NCBI GenBank assembly: GCA_026003235.1
Contig: BPGW01000007.1
Coordinates: 81,572-145,571 of the forward strand
Source of the DNA: Bacteroidia bacterium
Lineage (GTDB): Bacteria; Bacteroidota; Bacteroidia; SpSt-205
Direction of reading: 5' to 3'
Length of the DNA stretch: 64,000 nucleotides
Under the pieces are notes generated by a model. The model saw nothing but the letters and a program-made list of their open reading frames with translations, made no database searches and had not been told where the DNA came from. Of this stretch, positions 1 to 9,449 are shown one piece after another. Both the position numbers and the translations under genes were made by a program. The first letter of the stretch is position 1. Each line of letters opens with the position of its first letter.

Positions 1-777
1 GCTTCCTGCGTAAGCCACAGGATAAGGCTCATGACGAAGGGGCTTGGGGTAATGGATGTGGCCCAAGGCGGCATAAGCCAGCCCTTCAGGGAAAGCGCCC
101 AGCGAGAGGGCTTCCTGGCCTCCTAAGACGCGCTCCTCTAAGTCTTCCTCCAGCTCCTCTGAGCCATCAGCTGTGTCGTACCTCACATAAGGGTGGGCCA
201 ACAGGACGAGGGGCTCCTCCGGAGAAGCTTTCTGCAGGGCCGCCGCCCAGCAGTCCTGCCAAAAAGAGGCCACCTCCTTTCCCTCGCGGCGGATAGGAGA
301 CATATAAGGCGAGAGCAAAAACTGGCACCTAAATGGCCAAGAGGAACCCGACAAGGCGATCAGCCCCTTCTCCAACACCTCCAAGGTGAAGCCCTTTCCG
401 AAGGAGCCTTGCAGCGCATGCAGATCCTGGGTAAGGTCCCCCAAGAGGAGGATACCCAGGGGAGCCCCCCAGGAAGCCAACGCTTCAAACAGTTCGGGCG
501 AGTCGTGGTTACCGGCGATGACAAGCACGGGCCGTTCCCCCCCTTTGGAAAGCGCCAAGAGGCTGGCGGTCAAGAGGCCTTTGGCTTCGGCGGAGGGGTT
601 GCGAGAATCAAACACATCGCCGGCCACCAGCATCCCATCCACTTCGTACTGATCCGCTATCTTTGTAAGCTCTGCGAGAACAGCTTTTTGTTCTTCTAAG
701 CGGGAAAAGCGGTTTAGCTTTTTGCCCAGATGCCAGTCGGCCGTATGGAGGAAGCGCAAGGTTGCCTTAGGGGTCAT
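1..777 (-). CDS. sbcD: Exonuclease SbcCD subunit D (calcineurin-like phosphoesterase), truncated at the window start
   Basis: Reverse-strand translation from ATG at 777: MTPKATLRFLHTADWHLGKKLNRFSRLEEQ...VAGDVFDSRNPSAEAKGLL...VLVIAGNHDSPELFEA; metallophosphoesterase motifs (HTADWHLG, GDVFD, GNHD). Confidence 0.93.
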   Translation of the reverse strand, partial: MTPKATLRFLHTADWHLGKKLNRFSRLEEQKAVLAELTKIADQYEVDGMLVAGDVFDSRNPSAEAKGLLTASLLALSKGGERPVLVIAGNHDSPELFEALASWGAPLGILLLGDLTQDLHALQGSFGKGFTLEVLEKGLIALSGSSWPFRCQFLLSPYMSPIRREGKEVASFWQDCWAAALQKASPEEPLVLLAHPYVRYDTADGSEELEEDLEERVLGGQEALSLGAFPEGLAYAALGHIHYPKPLRHEPYPVAYAGS

Positions 778-826
778 CTCTCCAAATATACGGCCGGTGA
801 GGGCAGATGTTGCAACGAAGGCTATG

Positions 827-1495
827 GAAGCGCTGGAGAAAGTCATTAGGGCGTGCGAGAAGTGTGAGAGGCTGGTAGCGCACAGGCAAGCGGTGGCGCG
901 TAAGCCTCCTCGTCGTTGGGCGGGGTGGGTTTACTGGGCGCGGGGGGTGCCCGGGTTTGGGGATCCGGAAGCGCGGGTATGGGTAGTGGGGCTAGCGCCG
1001 GCAGCCCACGGGGCAAACCGCACCGGCCGGATGTTCACAGGAGACAGTTCGGGAGACTGGCTGTATCGGGCGCTGTATGAGACAGGGTTTGCCAACCAGC
1101 CTACCAGCACCCACCGGGAAGATGGGCTTGCGCTGAAGGAAGTATTTATTTCGGCGGTGGTGCGGTGTGCCCCTCCTGACAACCGCCCGCTGGCTGCCGA
1201 ACTGGCTGCGTGCTTTCCCTATTTAGAGCAGGAGTGGGAAGCGTTGCGGCCTCGCCTGCGTGTGGTGGTTCCCTTGGGGCACGTGGCTTACCAGCAGGTG
1301 CAGCGGCTTCTGCGGCAGAAGGGGCCGCCTTTTGGGCACGGCGTGGAATGGCAGCCCTGGCCCGGGCTAACGGTGCTCCTATCGTACCACCCGAGCCAAC
1401 AAAACACCCGTACCGGCCGCCTGAAGTGGGAAGCGTGGAAGGGGATTTTTGTGCGGGTGCAGGCGCTACTTAGCCAAGCGGAGGGCCCTTCTTAA
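827..1495 (+). CDS. Uracil-DNA glycosylase family 4/5-like
   Basis: VWVVGLAPAAHGANRTGRMFTGDSSGDWLYRALYETGFANQ and LLSYHPSQQNTRTGRL motifs; start chosen at MEALEKV. Confidence 0.85.
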   Translation, partial: EALEKVIRACEKCERLVAHRQAVARKPPRRWAGWVYWARGVPGFGDPEARVWVVGLAPAAHGANRTGRMFTGDSSGDWLYRALYETGFANQPTSTHREDGLALKEVFISAVVRCAPPDNRPLAAELAACFPYLEQEWEALRPRLRVVVPLGHVAYQQVQRLLRQKGPPFGHGVEWQPWPGLTVLLSYHPSQQNTRTGRLKWEAWKGIFVRVQALLSQAEGPS

Positions 1496-2039
1496 GGAAG
1501 GTTTGGCGATGGAGGGGCGAAGGCCCCCAGCGTCGGAGGGCCTCCCAATGCGCTTGGGTGGGATAGCCCTTGTTGCGAGCCCATTGGTAAGGGGGGTACT
1601 CCTGAGCCAGTTGGGTCATCAGCTGGTCCCGCAGCACCTTCGCCACGATAGAGGCAGCGGCGATTTCGGGGTAGCGTTGGTCTCCTCGGATGCAGGGTTG
1701 CGCAGGAAAAGGAAGAGGGGGCACATAGGGTCCGTCCACCCGCACCAGGTCAGGCAAGCAAGGTAGGGTTTCCACGGCTTCTTGCATAGCTGCGAGGGTA
1801 GCCTGGAGGATGTTGTGCTGGTCTATGAAGAGGGGGCCTCGCATGCCTACGCCGATGCCGAGGGCGACTTCCCAGAGGAGAGCGGCCAGGTGGGCGCGTT
1901 GGGCGGGGGTTAGGGCTTTGCTGTCACGCAAGAGGGGATGGGTGAATGTAGGAGGCAAGATAAGAGCCACCGCGACGACAGGGCCGGCCAAACAGCCGCG
2001 TCCCACTTCGTCTACGCCAGCAATCAGAGGGGCTGCCAT
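1470..2039 (-). CDS. rnhB: Ribonuclease HII
   Basis: APLIAGVDEVGRGCLAGPVVAVALIL...LLRDSKALTPAQR...VDGPY...AAASIVAKVLRD. Confidence 0.95.
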   Translation of the reverse strand: MAAPLIAGVDEVGRGCLAGPVVAVALILPPTFTHPLLRDSKALTPAQRAHLAALLWEVALGIGVGMRGPLFIDQHNILQATLAAMQEAVETLPCLPDLVRVDGPYVPPLPFPAQPCIRGDQRYPEIAAASIVAKVLRDQLMTQLAQEYPPYQWARNKGYPTQAHWEALRRWGPSPLHRQTFLKKGPPLG

Positions 2040-3043
2040 CGCACCCAGGTGCCTGGGAGAGCTTGCCACAACCGATCACGCCACCGGCTAAGCGCACTGG
2101 CAGGACCCGGAGCAGCCCCTTCGGCCAAAAAGAACTCCACCGACCGCAGTACAGTCCAAGCGGTAAACACATACGCTTGAGGGGTGCGCAACAGAAGGGC
2201 TTCGGGGGCTTCCTCGGCCTTCGCTAAGACAAGGCTTTCGGCCGAAAGGTTCATTTGTTGGGCTAAAGGGGTTCGGCGCGCGCGCACCAGCTTTAGGATG
2301 GCTTCCGCAAAGGGCTGCCAGGCAAATACCCGTTCCAGAAAGGAACGCCACCGCAGGTATCGGGGAGGAAGGGCCACCCACGTAGAGAGCCGCACAAGGT
2401 CAGGGTTCCAAGCCGGGAAGGTAATCAGCTCTGCCAGCGTGGCAGAGAAAAAGGAGACGACTTGATCTTGGAGGGTTTGGCGCACTTCTTGGAAGGGGAT
2501 GGGGGTCAGGTGGCCCGCTTGCCATTGGTAGTAGCCGTGGGGGAGCATGGTAAGGGCGGACTGGACGGTGCCAGCGGAAAACCCGCCTTTCGCATAGATA
2601 TAGAGATGAAGGGTACGGGCTTGGGGGTAGCGTTGGCGCAAGAGGAAGAGGGCCGCTTCGCCTGCGACGGTATCAAAGCCGGCTGCGGTGATGAGGGGCA
2701 CCGACGAGCCCCGCGCATACAAGCGCTGGAAGGTTCGCCACTCGCCACAAGCGTCTAAATAGGCGATTCCCTGCTTTTCGCACCAAGTTACCCATGGGAG
2801 GGCGGTGTGTTCGTAAGGTCCGGCTAAGTTGACGACGAGGCGAGGCAGCTCGGGAAGGGAGAGCGTGGGCAGCTCTTGCAGGGAGAAAGCCTCGTAGGGG
2901 GAGCCGTAGGTTTGGCTGAGGAGGGCCAGCTGGGAAGGGTCCCGGCCTGCTAAGAGAGGGGGGGGCAGCTGAGGGAAAGCCTTCTGCCAGATGGAGAGCA
3001 CCAGCCGGCCCGTGGTACCGTTAGCGCCGTAGAGCAGCCACAT
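2024..3043 (-). CDS. Saccharopine dehydrogenase-like NAD(P)-binding / trans-acting enoyl reductase family protein
   Basis: N-terminal MWLLYGANGTTGRLVLSIWQ...LAGRDPSQLALL; LVVNLAGPYEHTALPWVTWCEKQGIAYLDACGEW. Confidence 0.75.
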   Translation of the reverse strand: MWLLYGANGTTGRLVLSIWQKAFPQLPPPLLAGRDPSQLALLSQTYGSPYEAFSLQELPTLSLPELPRLVVNLAGPYEHTALPWVTWCEKQGIAYLDACGEWRTFQRLYARGSSVPLITAAGFDTVAGEAALFLLRQRYPQARTLHLYIYAKGGFSAGTVQSALTMLPHGYYQWQAGHLTPIPFQEVRQTLQDQVVSFFSATLAELITFPAWNPDLVRLSTWVALPPRYLRWRSFLERVFAWQPFAEAILKLVRARRTPLAQQMNLSAESLVLAKAEEAPEALLLRTPQAYVFTAWTVLRSVEFFLAEGAAPGPASALSRWRDRLWQALPGTWVRWQPL

Positions 3044-3581
3044 GGGTCTCAATCTCCGAGAGGGAGAAGTGGAGGTAAAGCCTTTCTGGCGTTTCGGTAC
3101 GGAAGAAGGTGTGCCGTTCGGAGTGGGGAGCGTCCAGAAGGCGCCTGAGGTTTTGTAGGGCCTCCAGAAAGGCATTGAGGTGGGCCACTTGGTCGGGGGT
3201 AGGGCGGTAGGTGCCGGCCAAGAGCTGCCAGGGCGGAGGAGGTTGCCACCCCTCCCAGTCAGGTAAGGGCTCGGCTGGTGGGAGAAAGCCGTGGAGAGCT
3301 TGAAAGGTAGGGGGGTGATACAAGAAGGCTTGAATGCCCCATTCGGGGCCGTAGGCCAAGCCAGCGGGCCACCAAGTGAGGTGAAAGCCCACGCGGGGCG
3401 GCGAGGGCTGGCGACGCAGCTCCCACAGAAAGAGCTCTACCTCCTCAAACACCTCGCCTGTGGTAGGATTCACCGGGTCCAGGACGATCCACGCAGCTGA
3501 GACGAGCTGAGGCGCCGATACGCGCACGGCGCCTGGAGGCAAGGGCACCTCAAGGGGTTCCCACTTGCTGGGAGTAAGCAT
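3021..3581 (-). CDS. Hypothetical protein (about 186 aa)
   Basis: Open frame between and overlapping flanking genes; MLTPSKWEPLEVPLPPGAVRVSAPQLVSAAW...; no family recognised. Confidence 0.6.
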   Translation of the reverse strand: MLTPSKWEPLEVPLPPGAVRVSAPQLVSAAWIVLDPVNPTTGEVFEEVELFLWELRRQPSPPRVGFHLTWWPAGLAYGPEWGIQAFLYHPPTFQALHGFLPPAEPLPDWEGWQPPPPWQLLAGTYRPTPDQVAHLNAFLEALQNLRRLLDAPHSERHTFFRTETPERLYLHFSLSEIETHVAALRR

Positions 3582-4911
3582 ACACGGCTGGCCTTCCGAT
3601 GGAGAGATAGTCAATGCCGGCTTTTTGGGCTTCGGCCAGGTCGTAGAGGTTACGCCCGTCAAAGACCACGGGGGTTCGGAGCAAGGCCCGGAGCTTAGGC
3701 CAGTTGGGCTGGCGAAATTCCCCCCACTCCGTGAGGATGAGCAGGCCGTCGGCCCCTGTGAGGGCTTCATAGGCGTTTTTAGCGTAATAGATAGGCCACT
3801 CCGGCCGAGCTTTTTGGAGGGAAGGTAGGGCTACCGGATCGAAAGCTCGCACATGAGCTCCTGCCTCCAGGAGCCACGCTATCAGGTCCAGTGCTGGGGC
3901 TTCTCGGATGTCGTCGGTGTCCGGCTTGAAGGCCACCCCCCACACCGCGAAGGTGCGACCTTGAAGAGAACCCCGGTAGTAGTTTTGAATTTTCTCCCAG
4001 AAGAGCTGGCGCTGCTGGGCATTGATGTGGATGGTGGCTTCAACCAAGTGGAGAGCCAGCCCATGCTGCCGGGCTGTGGCGGCCAAGGCCAGCGTGTCCT
4101 TCGGGAAGCACGAGCCACCATACCCCACCCCAGCAAAGAGGTATCGTCGCCCGATGCGGCTATCGGCCCCCATGCCCAACCGCACCCAGTCAATGTTGGC
4201 GCCTACTTTTTCGCATAGACGCGCCAGTTCGTTCATGAAGCTAATGCGCATCGCCAGAAAGGCGTTGGAGGCATACTTGGTCAGTTCGGCGCTTTCCCAG
4301 TCCATCAGGTAGATGGGGTTACCCTGGCGCGTGTAGGGAAGGTAAAGCTGGCGAAGCTTCTCTCCCACCTGGGGGTCAGGCGTCCCAATCACCACGCGGT
4401 CCGGCTTGAGGAAGTCCTCCACAGCAAAGCCCTCGCGCAAAAACTCAGGATTAGACGCGACCTGAACCAGGCCGGGCAGCCTTTCGTCAAAAAAGCGCTG
4501 GAGGGATCGCGCCGTGCCCACCGGTACCGTGCTTTTGGTTACGACAATGCGGGGGGCTTGGCCGTTGAGAGGATGCTGCCCAAAAGCCTCGGCCAGATGC
4601 TCGGCCGCGGCATACACAAAAGAAAGGTCAGCTTCCCCGGAAGCCCCCGGCGGAGTAGGCAGCGCCAGAAAAACCAGCTCCGCCTGCCTAACCGCTTCGT
4701 TTAGGTCGGTGGTGAAGGAGAGCCGCCCTTCCTCCAGGTTGCGAGCAAGGAGGCGATCCAAGCCCGGCTCGTAAATAGGCGATTGACCTGCTTGGAGGCG
4801 CGCCACTTTTTCGGCGTCAATGTCATGCCCTATGACGGTGTTGCCTGTCTCGGCCAGCCCAGCCGCCGTCACCAGCCCCACATACCCCACCCCAATTACA
4901 GCTATCTGCAT
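3550..4911 (-). CDS. ugd: UDP-glucose/GDP-mannose 6-dehydrogenase family
   Basis: MQIAVIGVGYVGLVTAAGLAETGNTVIGHDID...GVGYGGSCFPKDTLAL...AFKPDTDDIREAPAL. Confidence 0.95.
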   Translation of the reverse strand: MQIAVIGVGYVGLVTAAGLAETGNTVIGHDIDAEKVARLQAGQSPIYEPGLDRLLARNLEEGRLSFTTDLNEAVRQAELVFLALPTPPGASGEADLSFVYAAAEHLAEAFGQHPLNGQAPRIVVTKSTVPVGTARSLQRFFDERLPGLVQVASNPEFLREGFAVEDFLKPDRVVIGTPDPQVGEKLRQLYLPYTRQGNPIYLMDWESAELTKYASNAFLAMRISFMNELARLCEKVGANIDWVRLGMGADSRIGRRYLFAGVGYGGSCFPKDTLALAATARQHGLALHLVEATIHINAQQRQLFWEKIQNYYRGSLQGRTFAVWGVAFKPDTDDIREAPALDLIAWLLEAGAHVRAFDPVALPSLQKARPEWPIYYAKNAYEALTGADGLLILTEWGEFRQPNWPKLRALLRTPVVFDGRNLYDLAEAQKAGIDYLSIGRPAVYAYSQQVGTP

Positions 4912-4915
4912 AGTG

Positions 4916-4933
4916 TACCTTTGCACAAAAGTA
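4916..4933. promoter_or_regulatory. Interleaved divergent -7 elements: TACCTTTG (+, 4916-4923) and TACTTTTG (-, 4926-4933)
   Basis: TACCTTTGCACAAAAGTA is a near-palindrome between divergent starts ATG 4911(-) and GTG 4940(+); both halves match Bacteroidota TAnnTTTG. Confidence 0.55.
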
Positions 4934-4939
4934 CGACTT

Positions 4940-5692
4940 GTGCGCTGGCTCCCTCTCCTCCTTGCTGCGCTTTGGGCGCAAAAGAGCATCCGGGACTCGG
5001 TGATCAGCTTTTTTGCGCCGAGCGTGGCGTATGGGGGCTATGCTCCGGCCCAAGACCTGGCCCAGCGATTTGGCTGGACACACGTGCTGGGAGGCGAAGT
5101 GCTGTACAAAACCCGATGGAACCTCTACCTGGCGCTTCAGGGGGGAGGGCTGGCCGGCGACCAAGTCAAGGAACCGGACCTTCTGCGAGGGCTCAACCTC
5201 TCAAGCCTGGAACAGGCTGGTCTGCTGGCTTTTGTAGATGAGAACGGCCGGATCTTCACCCCCAACCTGCGCCAGCGGGGATGGACCGCTTCCCTCCGAG
5301 TAGGGTATGTGGTGTCGGCGCTTCGCCTGCCAGGGCAAAACCCCAACTCTGGGCCTTTTCTGGAGATCGGGGCAGGCTACCTTTCGCATCGCATTCTGAT
5401 TGACAAAGCGCGCAGCGAACGGCTTCCCCTCCTGGAAGGGGAATACCTCAAAGGTCTGGACCGCCTTACAGCAGGGTGGGGCCTGACCGAGGCGATAGGC
5501 TACCGCTTTTACAGCAGCCGGGGCCTCATCAACTTCTTCGTCGCCGTAGAAGCGGCTCAGTTTTTCACCCGTCACCTGCGTAAGTACCTCTACGACCGGG
5601 GTACCCTTGATCAGCGTCAGAGGCGAGACTTCTGGCAAGGGATTCGGGTGGGGTGGAGCTTGCCCCTCTACGAAAAAGCCCCCCCAGAATGA
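4940..5692 (+). CDS. Hypothetical exported, probable outer-membrane beta-barrel-like protein
   Basis: Signal peptide VRWLPLLLAALWAQ; alternating hydrophobic segments and aromatic residues typical of small OM barrels. Confidence 0.55.
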   Translation: MRWLPLLLAALWAQKSIRDSVISFFAPSVAYGGYAPAQDLAQRFGWTHVLGGEVLYKTRWNLYLALQGGGLAGDQVKEPDLLRGLNLSSLEQAGLLAFVDENGRIFTPNLRQRGWTASLRVGYVVSALRLPGQNPNSGPFLEIGAGYLSHRILIDKARSERLPLLEGEYLKGLDRLTAGWGLTEAIGYRFYSSRGLINFFVAVEAAQFFTRHLRKYLYDRGTLDQRQRRDFWQGIRVGWSLPLYEKAPPE

Positions 5693-6942
5693 GGGTATGG
5701 CGAGTTCTCTATACCGTAGCCCTGCTCCTGACCTTGGGAGGGCTGTACCTGCTTCGTTTTTTCTGGCCTAAGTTGCGGCTTTGGTGGCGCGCTCGGCAAA
5801 CTACCCCTCCCCTCGTACCGATAGACCGCCCCGTGCTGTGGATGCATTGCGCTTCGGTGGGGGAGTTTGAGCAAGGCCGGCCCGTCTTAGAATACCTCCT
5901 TCAAGAGCTACCTCGCCGGCCGTATGTGGTGGTGACTTTCTTTTCCCCTTCCGGGTGGATGCGCTATCAGCAGAGCTATCCCTTTGCGGACTGGATGGGC
6001 CCCGCTCCGACTGATCTGCCCTGGGTCGTGCGCAAATGGATTGAAGCCATTCACCCGACCGCCGTCTTTTATGTCAAGTACGACCTGTGGCCCAACCTGG
6101 TAGGAGAGTTAGCCCGGATGGGCTGCCCCCAATACCTTCTCGCTGCCCATGTAGCACCCTTGCAAGGCCTGCGCTGGTGGTGGCGAAAAAAGCTTTTGAA
6201 ATACCTCACTCACCTCTTTGTGCAAACCGCCGCTGACCAGACGCGCCTCAGCACCGAGGGCTTTACCCAGGTAACCCTGGCTGGAGACAGCCGGGTGCTG
6301 CGCGTGCGCCAGCTGGCCGAAAATTGGCTGCCCGTGTCAGGCATCGCAGAATGGCTGGGATCGCATTTTTGCATCGTAGCTGGCAGCATAGAAGAAGCCG
6401 ATATGCGCTTCCTGGCTCAGGCGTATGCCCACTTGCGGGGCCGTCAGATCCGCTGGATCCTCGTGCCGCACGAAGTGGCTCCCAGACACGTAGAGGCTAT
6501 GCGCAAGCTATGGCCCGTGCCTACTTCCCTCTACACCGATCCCGAGTGGAACCCCACCCGAGACACCCTGGTGGTAGATACAACAGGCCTCTTGGCTTAC
6601 CTCTACGCCTACGCCCATGTGGCCTGGATAGGAGGGGGCTTCGGCAAAGGCATACACAACATCCTTGAAGCCGTAGTCTACGGTAAACCCGTCTTCTTTG
6701 GGCCCACCTACCACGCATTTCCTGAAGCAGAGGAGCTTATAAAACTCAAAGTCGCAGAGAGTTGCCAGTATCCCGTAGGCTTCTCCAATGCGGTGAAGAG
6801 TTTTATAAAAAACAGGAACAGGCTTCAAATCATCAGCGAAAGAGCAAGGTCTTATCTGGCTTCCAAGCCCGATACGCCCAAAATCGTAATGGAAGTACTG
6901 AAAGGCGAGCCGTGGATGCGAGCCCTGCTTCAGGCTGAGTAG
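5689..6942 (+). CDS. waaA: 3-deoxy-D-manno-octulosonic acid (Kdo) transferase
   Basis: N-terminal TM then VLWMHCASVGEFEQGRPVLEYL...VTFFSPSGW...YDLWPNLVGEL...GGGFGKGIHNILEAVVYGKPVFFGP. Confidence 0.93.
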   Translation: MRVWRVLYTVALLLTLGGLYLLRFFWPKLRLWWRARQTTPPLVPIDRPVLWMHCASVGEFEQGRPVLEYLLQELPRRPYVVVTFFSPSGWMRYQQSYPFADWMGPAPTDLPWVVRKWIEAIHPTAVFYVKYDLWPNLVGELARMGCPQYLLAAHVAPLQGLRWWWRKKLLKYLTHLFVQTAADQTRLSTEGFTQVTLAGDSRVLRVRQLAENWLPVSGIAEWLGSHFCIVAGSIEEADMRFLAQAYAHLRGRQIRWILVPHEVAPRHVEAMRKLWPVPTSLYTDPEWNPTRDTLVVDTTGLLAYLYAYAHVAWIGGGFGKGIHNILEAVVYGKPVFFGPTYHAFPEAEELIKLKVAESCQYPVGFSNAVKSFIKNRNRLQIISERARSYLASKPDTPKIVMEVLKGEPWMRALLQAE

Positions 6943-6981
6943 ACTGTACAAAAGTGCGCCAAAAGGCGTACCTTCGCAGAG

Positions 6982-9420
6982 ATGTACGCATCAGCGCAGG
7001 CCAGCGCGGCGACCACCACTCGCCGCCGAATCGGAAAAGTCGCCGTCTTAGGCGCCGGTGTGATGGGTTCGCAAATCGCCCTCCATTTTGCGGGGGTAGG
7101 CTATCCGGTCTTGCTTCTGGATATGGCGCCTCAGGAACTGACCCCAGAAGAAAAGGCCAAGGGCCTCTCCCTTTCCTCTCCCGAAGTGCGTAATCGGATC
7201 GTTCGCAGTCTATTTGAGCGGGCCCTCAAGCTCTCGCCTTCTCCCGTGTACGAAAGCGGCGTGGTGCAGCGCATCCAGCTTGGAAACTTTACAGACGACC
7301 TGCCTAAAATCGCCGAAGTCGACTGGATCATTGAAGTCGTGGTAGAAGACCTGGCTATCAAACGCCGCCTCTACGAAGAGGTGGAAAAATACCGGCGGCC
7401 AGGCACCCTCATCACTAGCAACACCTCAGGCATTCCCATCCGGTTTTTGGCTGAGGGACGCTCTGAAGACTTTCGCCGGCACTTTGCGGGGACGCACTTC
7501 TTCAATCCACCTCGGTATCTGCCGCTGTTGGAGATTATTCCAGGGCCGGACACCGCTCCGGAAGTGATCCAGTTTCTGATGGACTTTGGCCAAATGCACC
7601 TGGGCAAACAGACCGTCCTTTGCAAGGACACCCCGGCCTTCATTGCAAACCGGGTGGGGGTTTATGCGCTCATGCATCTTTTGCATGCGATGCCCCGCTA
7701 CGGCCTCTCGGTAGAAGAGGTAGACAAGCTCACGGGCCCGGCGATAGGCCACCCCAAGTCGGCAACCTTCCGTACGGCGGACGTTGTCGGGCTGGACACC
7801 TTGGCTAAGGTCGCCAAGGGCCTCTATGAGAACTGCCCCCATGACGAAGCCCGAGAGACCTTCAAGCTCCCTGATTACCTGGAGAAAATGCTGGATCGGG
7901 GCCTGCTGGGCGAAAAAGCGGGCAAAGGCTTCTACCAAAAAATTCGGGCCAATGGCGGCAGCGAAATCTACAGCTTAGACCTCACTACCCTGGAATACCG
8001 CCCCCAAAAGAAAGTTCGTTCTCCCCTCCTGGAGCGGCTCAAGATGGAGGATGACCTCAAGGCGCGCCTTCGGCTCATTGCCCAGAGTGATGAACCTTAC
8101 GCCAAGCTCCTCCAAGAAAACATGGCGGCGCTTTTTGCGTATGTCTCGCATCGCATCCCGGAAATCGCAGACGAAGTGTACCCTATTGACGAAGCGGTCA
8201 AGGCGGGTTTTGGGTGGCAGCTGGGCCCTTTTGAGAAGTGGGACGCGATTGGGTTTGAGGCGGGTTTGGCTGCTGTAGAAAAATATGGCTTCTCCGTCCC
8301 CCCGTGGGTCAAGCGCATGCAGGAAAAAGGGTTCTCCCGCTTCTACGAAGTGCGAAACGGTCGCCGCTTCGTCTACAGCCCCCGGGAGGAAGCCTACATA
8401 GAAGTGCCAGGGCAGGACCGCTTTATTCTCTTAGACACGCTGCGCAGCGAAAAAGTCATCTGGCAAAATAGCGGTGCTTCCCTCTTTCATATAGGGGATG
8501 GCGTCTTGTGCCTGGAATTCCACACCAAGATGAACACCATCGGCGGGGAAGTCCTGGACGCTATCAACCGAGCCTTAGACATAGCCGAGAAAAGCTATGA
8601 GGGGCTTATCCTGGGCAACCAAGGGGAGCATTTCTCTGCCGGTGCAAACCTGGCTATGATCTTTATGATGGCGGTAGAGCAAGAGTGGGATGAGCTGGAC
8701 TTTGCGGTGCGGGCTTTTCAGCGGACGGTGATGCGCCTTCGGCACAGTGCGGTGCCGGTGGTGGTGGCCCCTCACGGCCTGACGCTGGGGGGAGGATGCG
8801 AAATGGCCCTGCATGCGGATGGCGTCCAGGCCGCCGCCGAAACCTACATGGGGCTGGTGGAGGTCGGCGTGGGCCTCATCCCCGCAGGGGCCGGCACCAA
8901 AGAAATGGCCGCCCGCATCGCCGAAAGGTACGTAGACGGCGATGTAGAGCTCAACTTCTTCCGAGATGTGCTGACCCTGATTGCCACAGCGAAGGTGGCG
9001 ACTTCGGCGTTTGAGGCGGTGCAGATGGGACTCTTGCGGCCCCACCATACCCGCATCTCCATCAACCGGCAAAAGCAACTGCGCGATGCCAAGGCGTACG
9101 TCCTCCTCTTGGCAGAACAAGGGTATGTGCCTCCTCAACCCCGCACGCAGATACGGGTTCTGGGCCGCACCGCCCTGGGCGGCGTGGAAGCCTCCCTCTA
9201 CCAGATGTGGCAGGCCGGCTACATCACCGAGTACGACCGCCATGTGACCCGCAAGCTGGCCTACGTACTGGCAGGCGGCGACCTAACCGGCGTGCAGCAT
9301 GTGAGCGAGTCTTACCTCCTTGACCTGGAGCGCGAAACCTTCCTAAGCCTGTGCGGCGAACGCAAAACCCTGGAACGCATCCAGCATACCCTGCAAACCG
9401 GCAAACCCCTGCGCAACTAA
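6982..9420 (+). CDS. 3-hydroxyacyl-CoA dehydrogenase / enoyl-CoA hydratase bifunctional protein (FadN-like order)
   Basis: N-terminal KVAVLGAGVMGSQIALHFAGVGYPVLLLDM; GTHFFNPPRYLPLLEIIPG; C-terminal crotonase GNQGEHFSAGANLAMIF. Confidence 0.93.
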   Translation: MYASAQASAATTTRRRIGKVAVLGAGVMGSQIALHFAGVGYPVLLLDMAPQELTPEEKAKGLSLSSPEVRNRIVRSLFERALKLSPSPVYESGVVQRIQLGNFTDDLPKIAEVDWIIEVVVEDLAIKRRLYEEVEKYRRPGTLITSNTSGIPIRFLAEGRSEDFRRHFAGTHFFNPPRYLPLLEIIPGPDTAPEVIQFLMDFGQMHLGKQTVLCKDTPAFIANRVGVYALMHLLHAMPRYGLSVEEVDKLTGPAIGHPKSATFRTADVVGLDTLAKVAKGLYENCPHDEARETFKLPDYLEKMLDRGLLGEKAGKGFYQKIRANGGSEIYSLDLTTLEYRPQKKVRSPLLERLKMEDDLKARLRLIAQSDEPYAKLLQENMAALFAYVSHRIPEIADEVYPIDEAVKAGFGWQLGPFEKWDAIGFEAGLAAVEKYGFSVPPWVKRMQEKGFSRFYEVRNGRRFVYSPREEAYIEVPGQDRFILLDTLRSEKVIWQNSGASLFHIGDGVLCLEFHTKMNTIGGEVLDAINRALDIAEKSYEGLILGNQGEHFSAGANLAMIFMMAVEQEWDELDFAVRAFQRTVMRLRHSAVPVVVAPHGLTLGGGCEMALHADGVQAAAETYMGLVEVGVGLIPAGAGTKEMAARIAERYVDGDVELNFFRDVLTLIATAKVATSAFEAVQMGLLRPHHTRISINRQKQLRDAKAYVLLLAEQGYVPPQPRTQIRVLGRTALGGVEASLYQMWQAGYITEYDRHVTRKLAYVLAGGDLTGVQHVSESYLLDLERETFLSLCGERKTLERIQHTLQTGKPLRN

Positions 9421-9449
9421 TCCCCTTCCTGACCCTGATAGCGCCAGCC

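Noticed and set aside
193-699. + strand ORF 193-699
   Set aside because: Antisense to sbcD, which is clearly coded on the minus strand.
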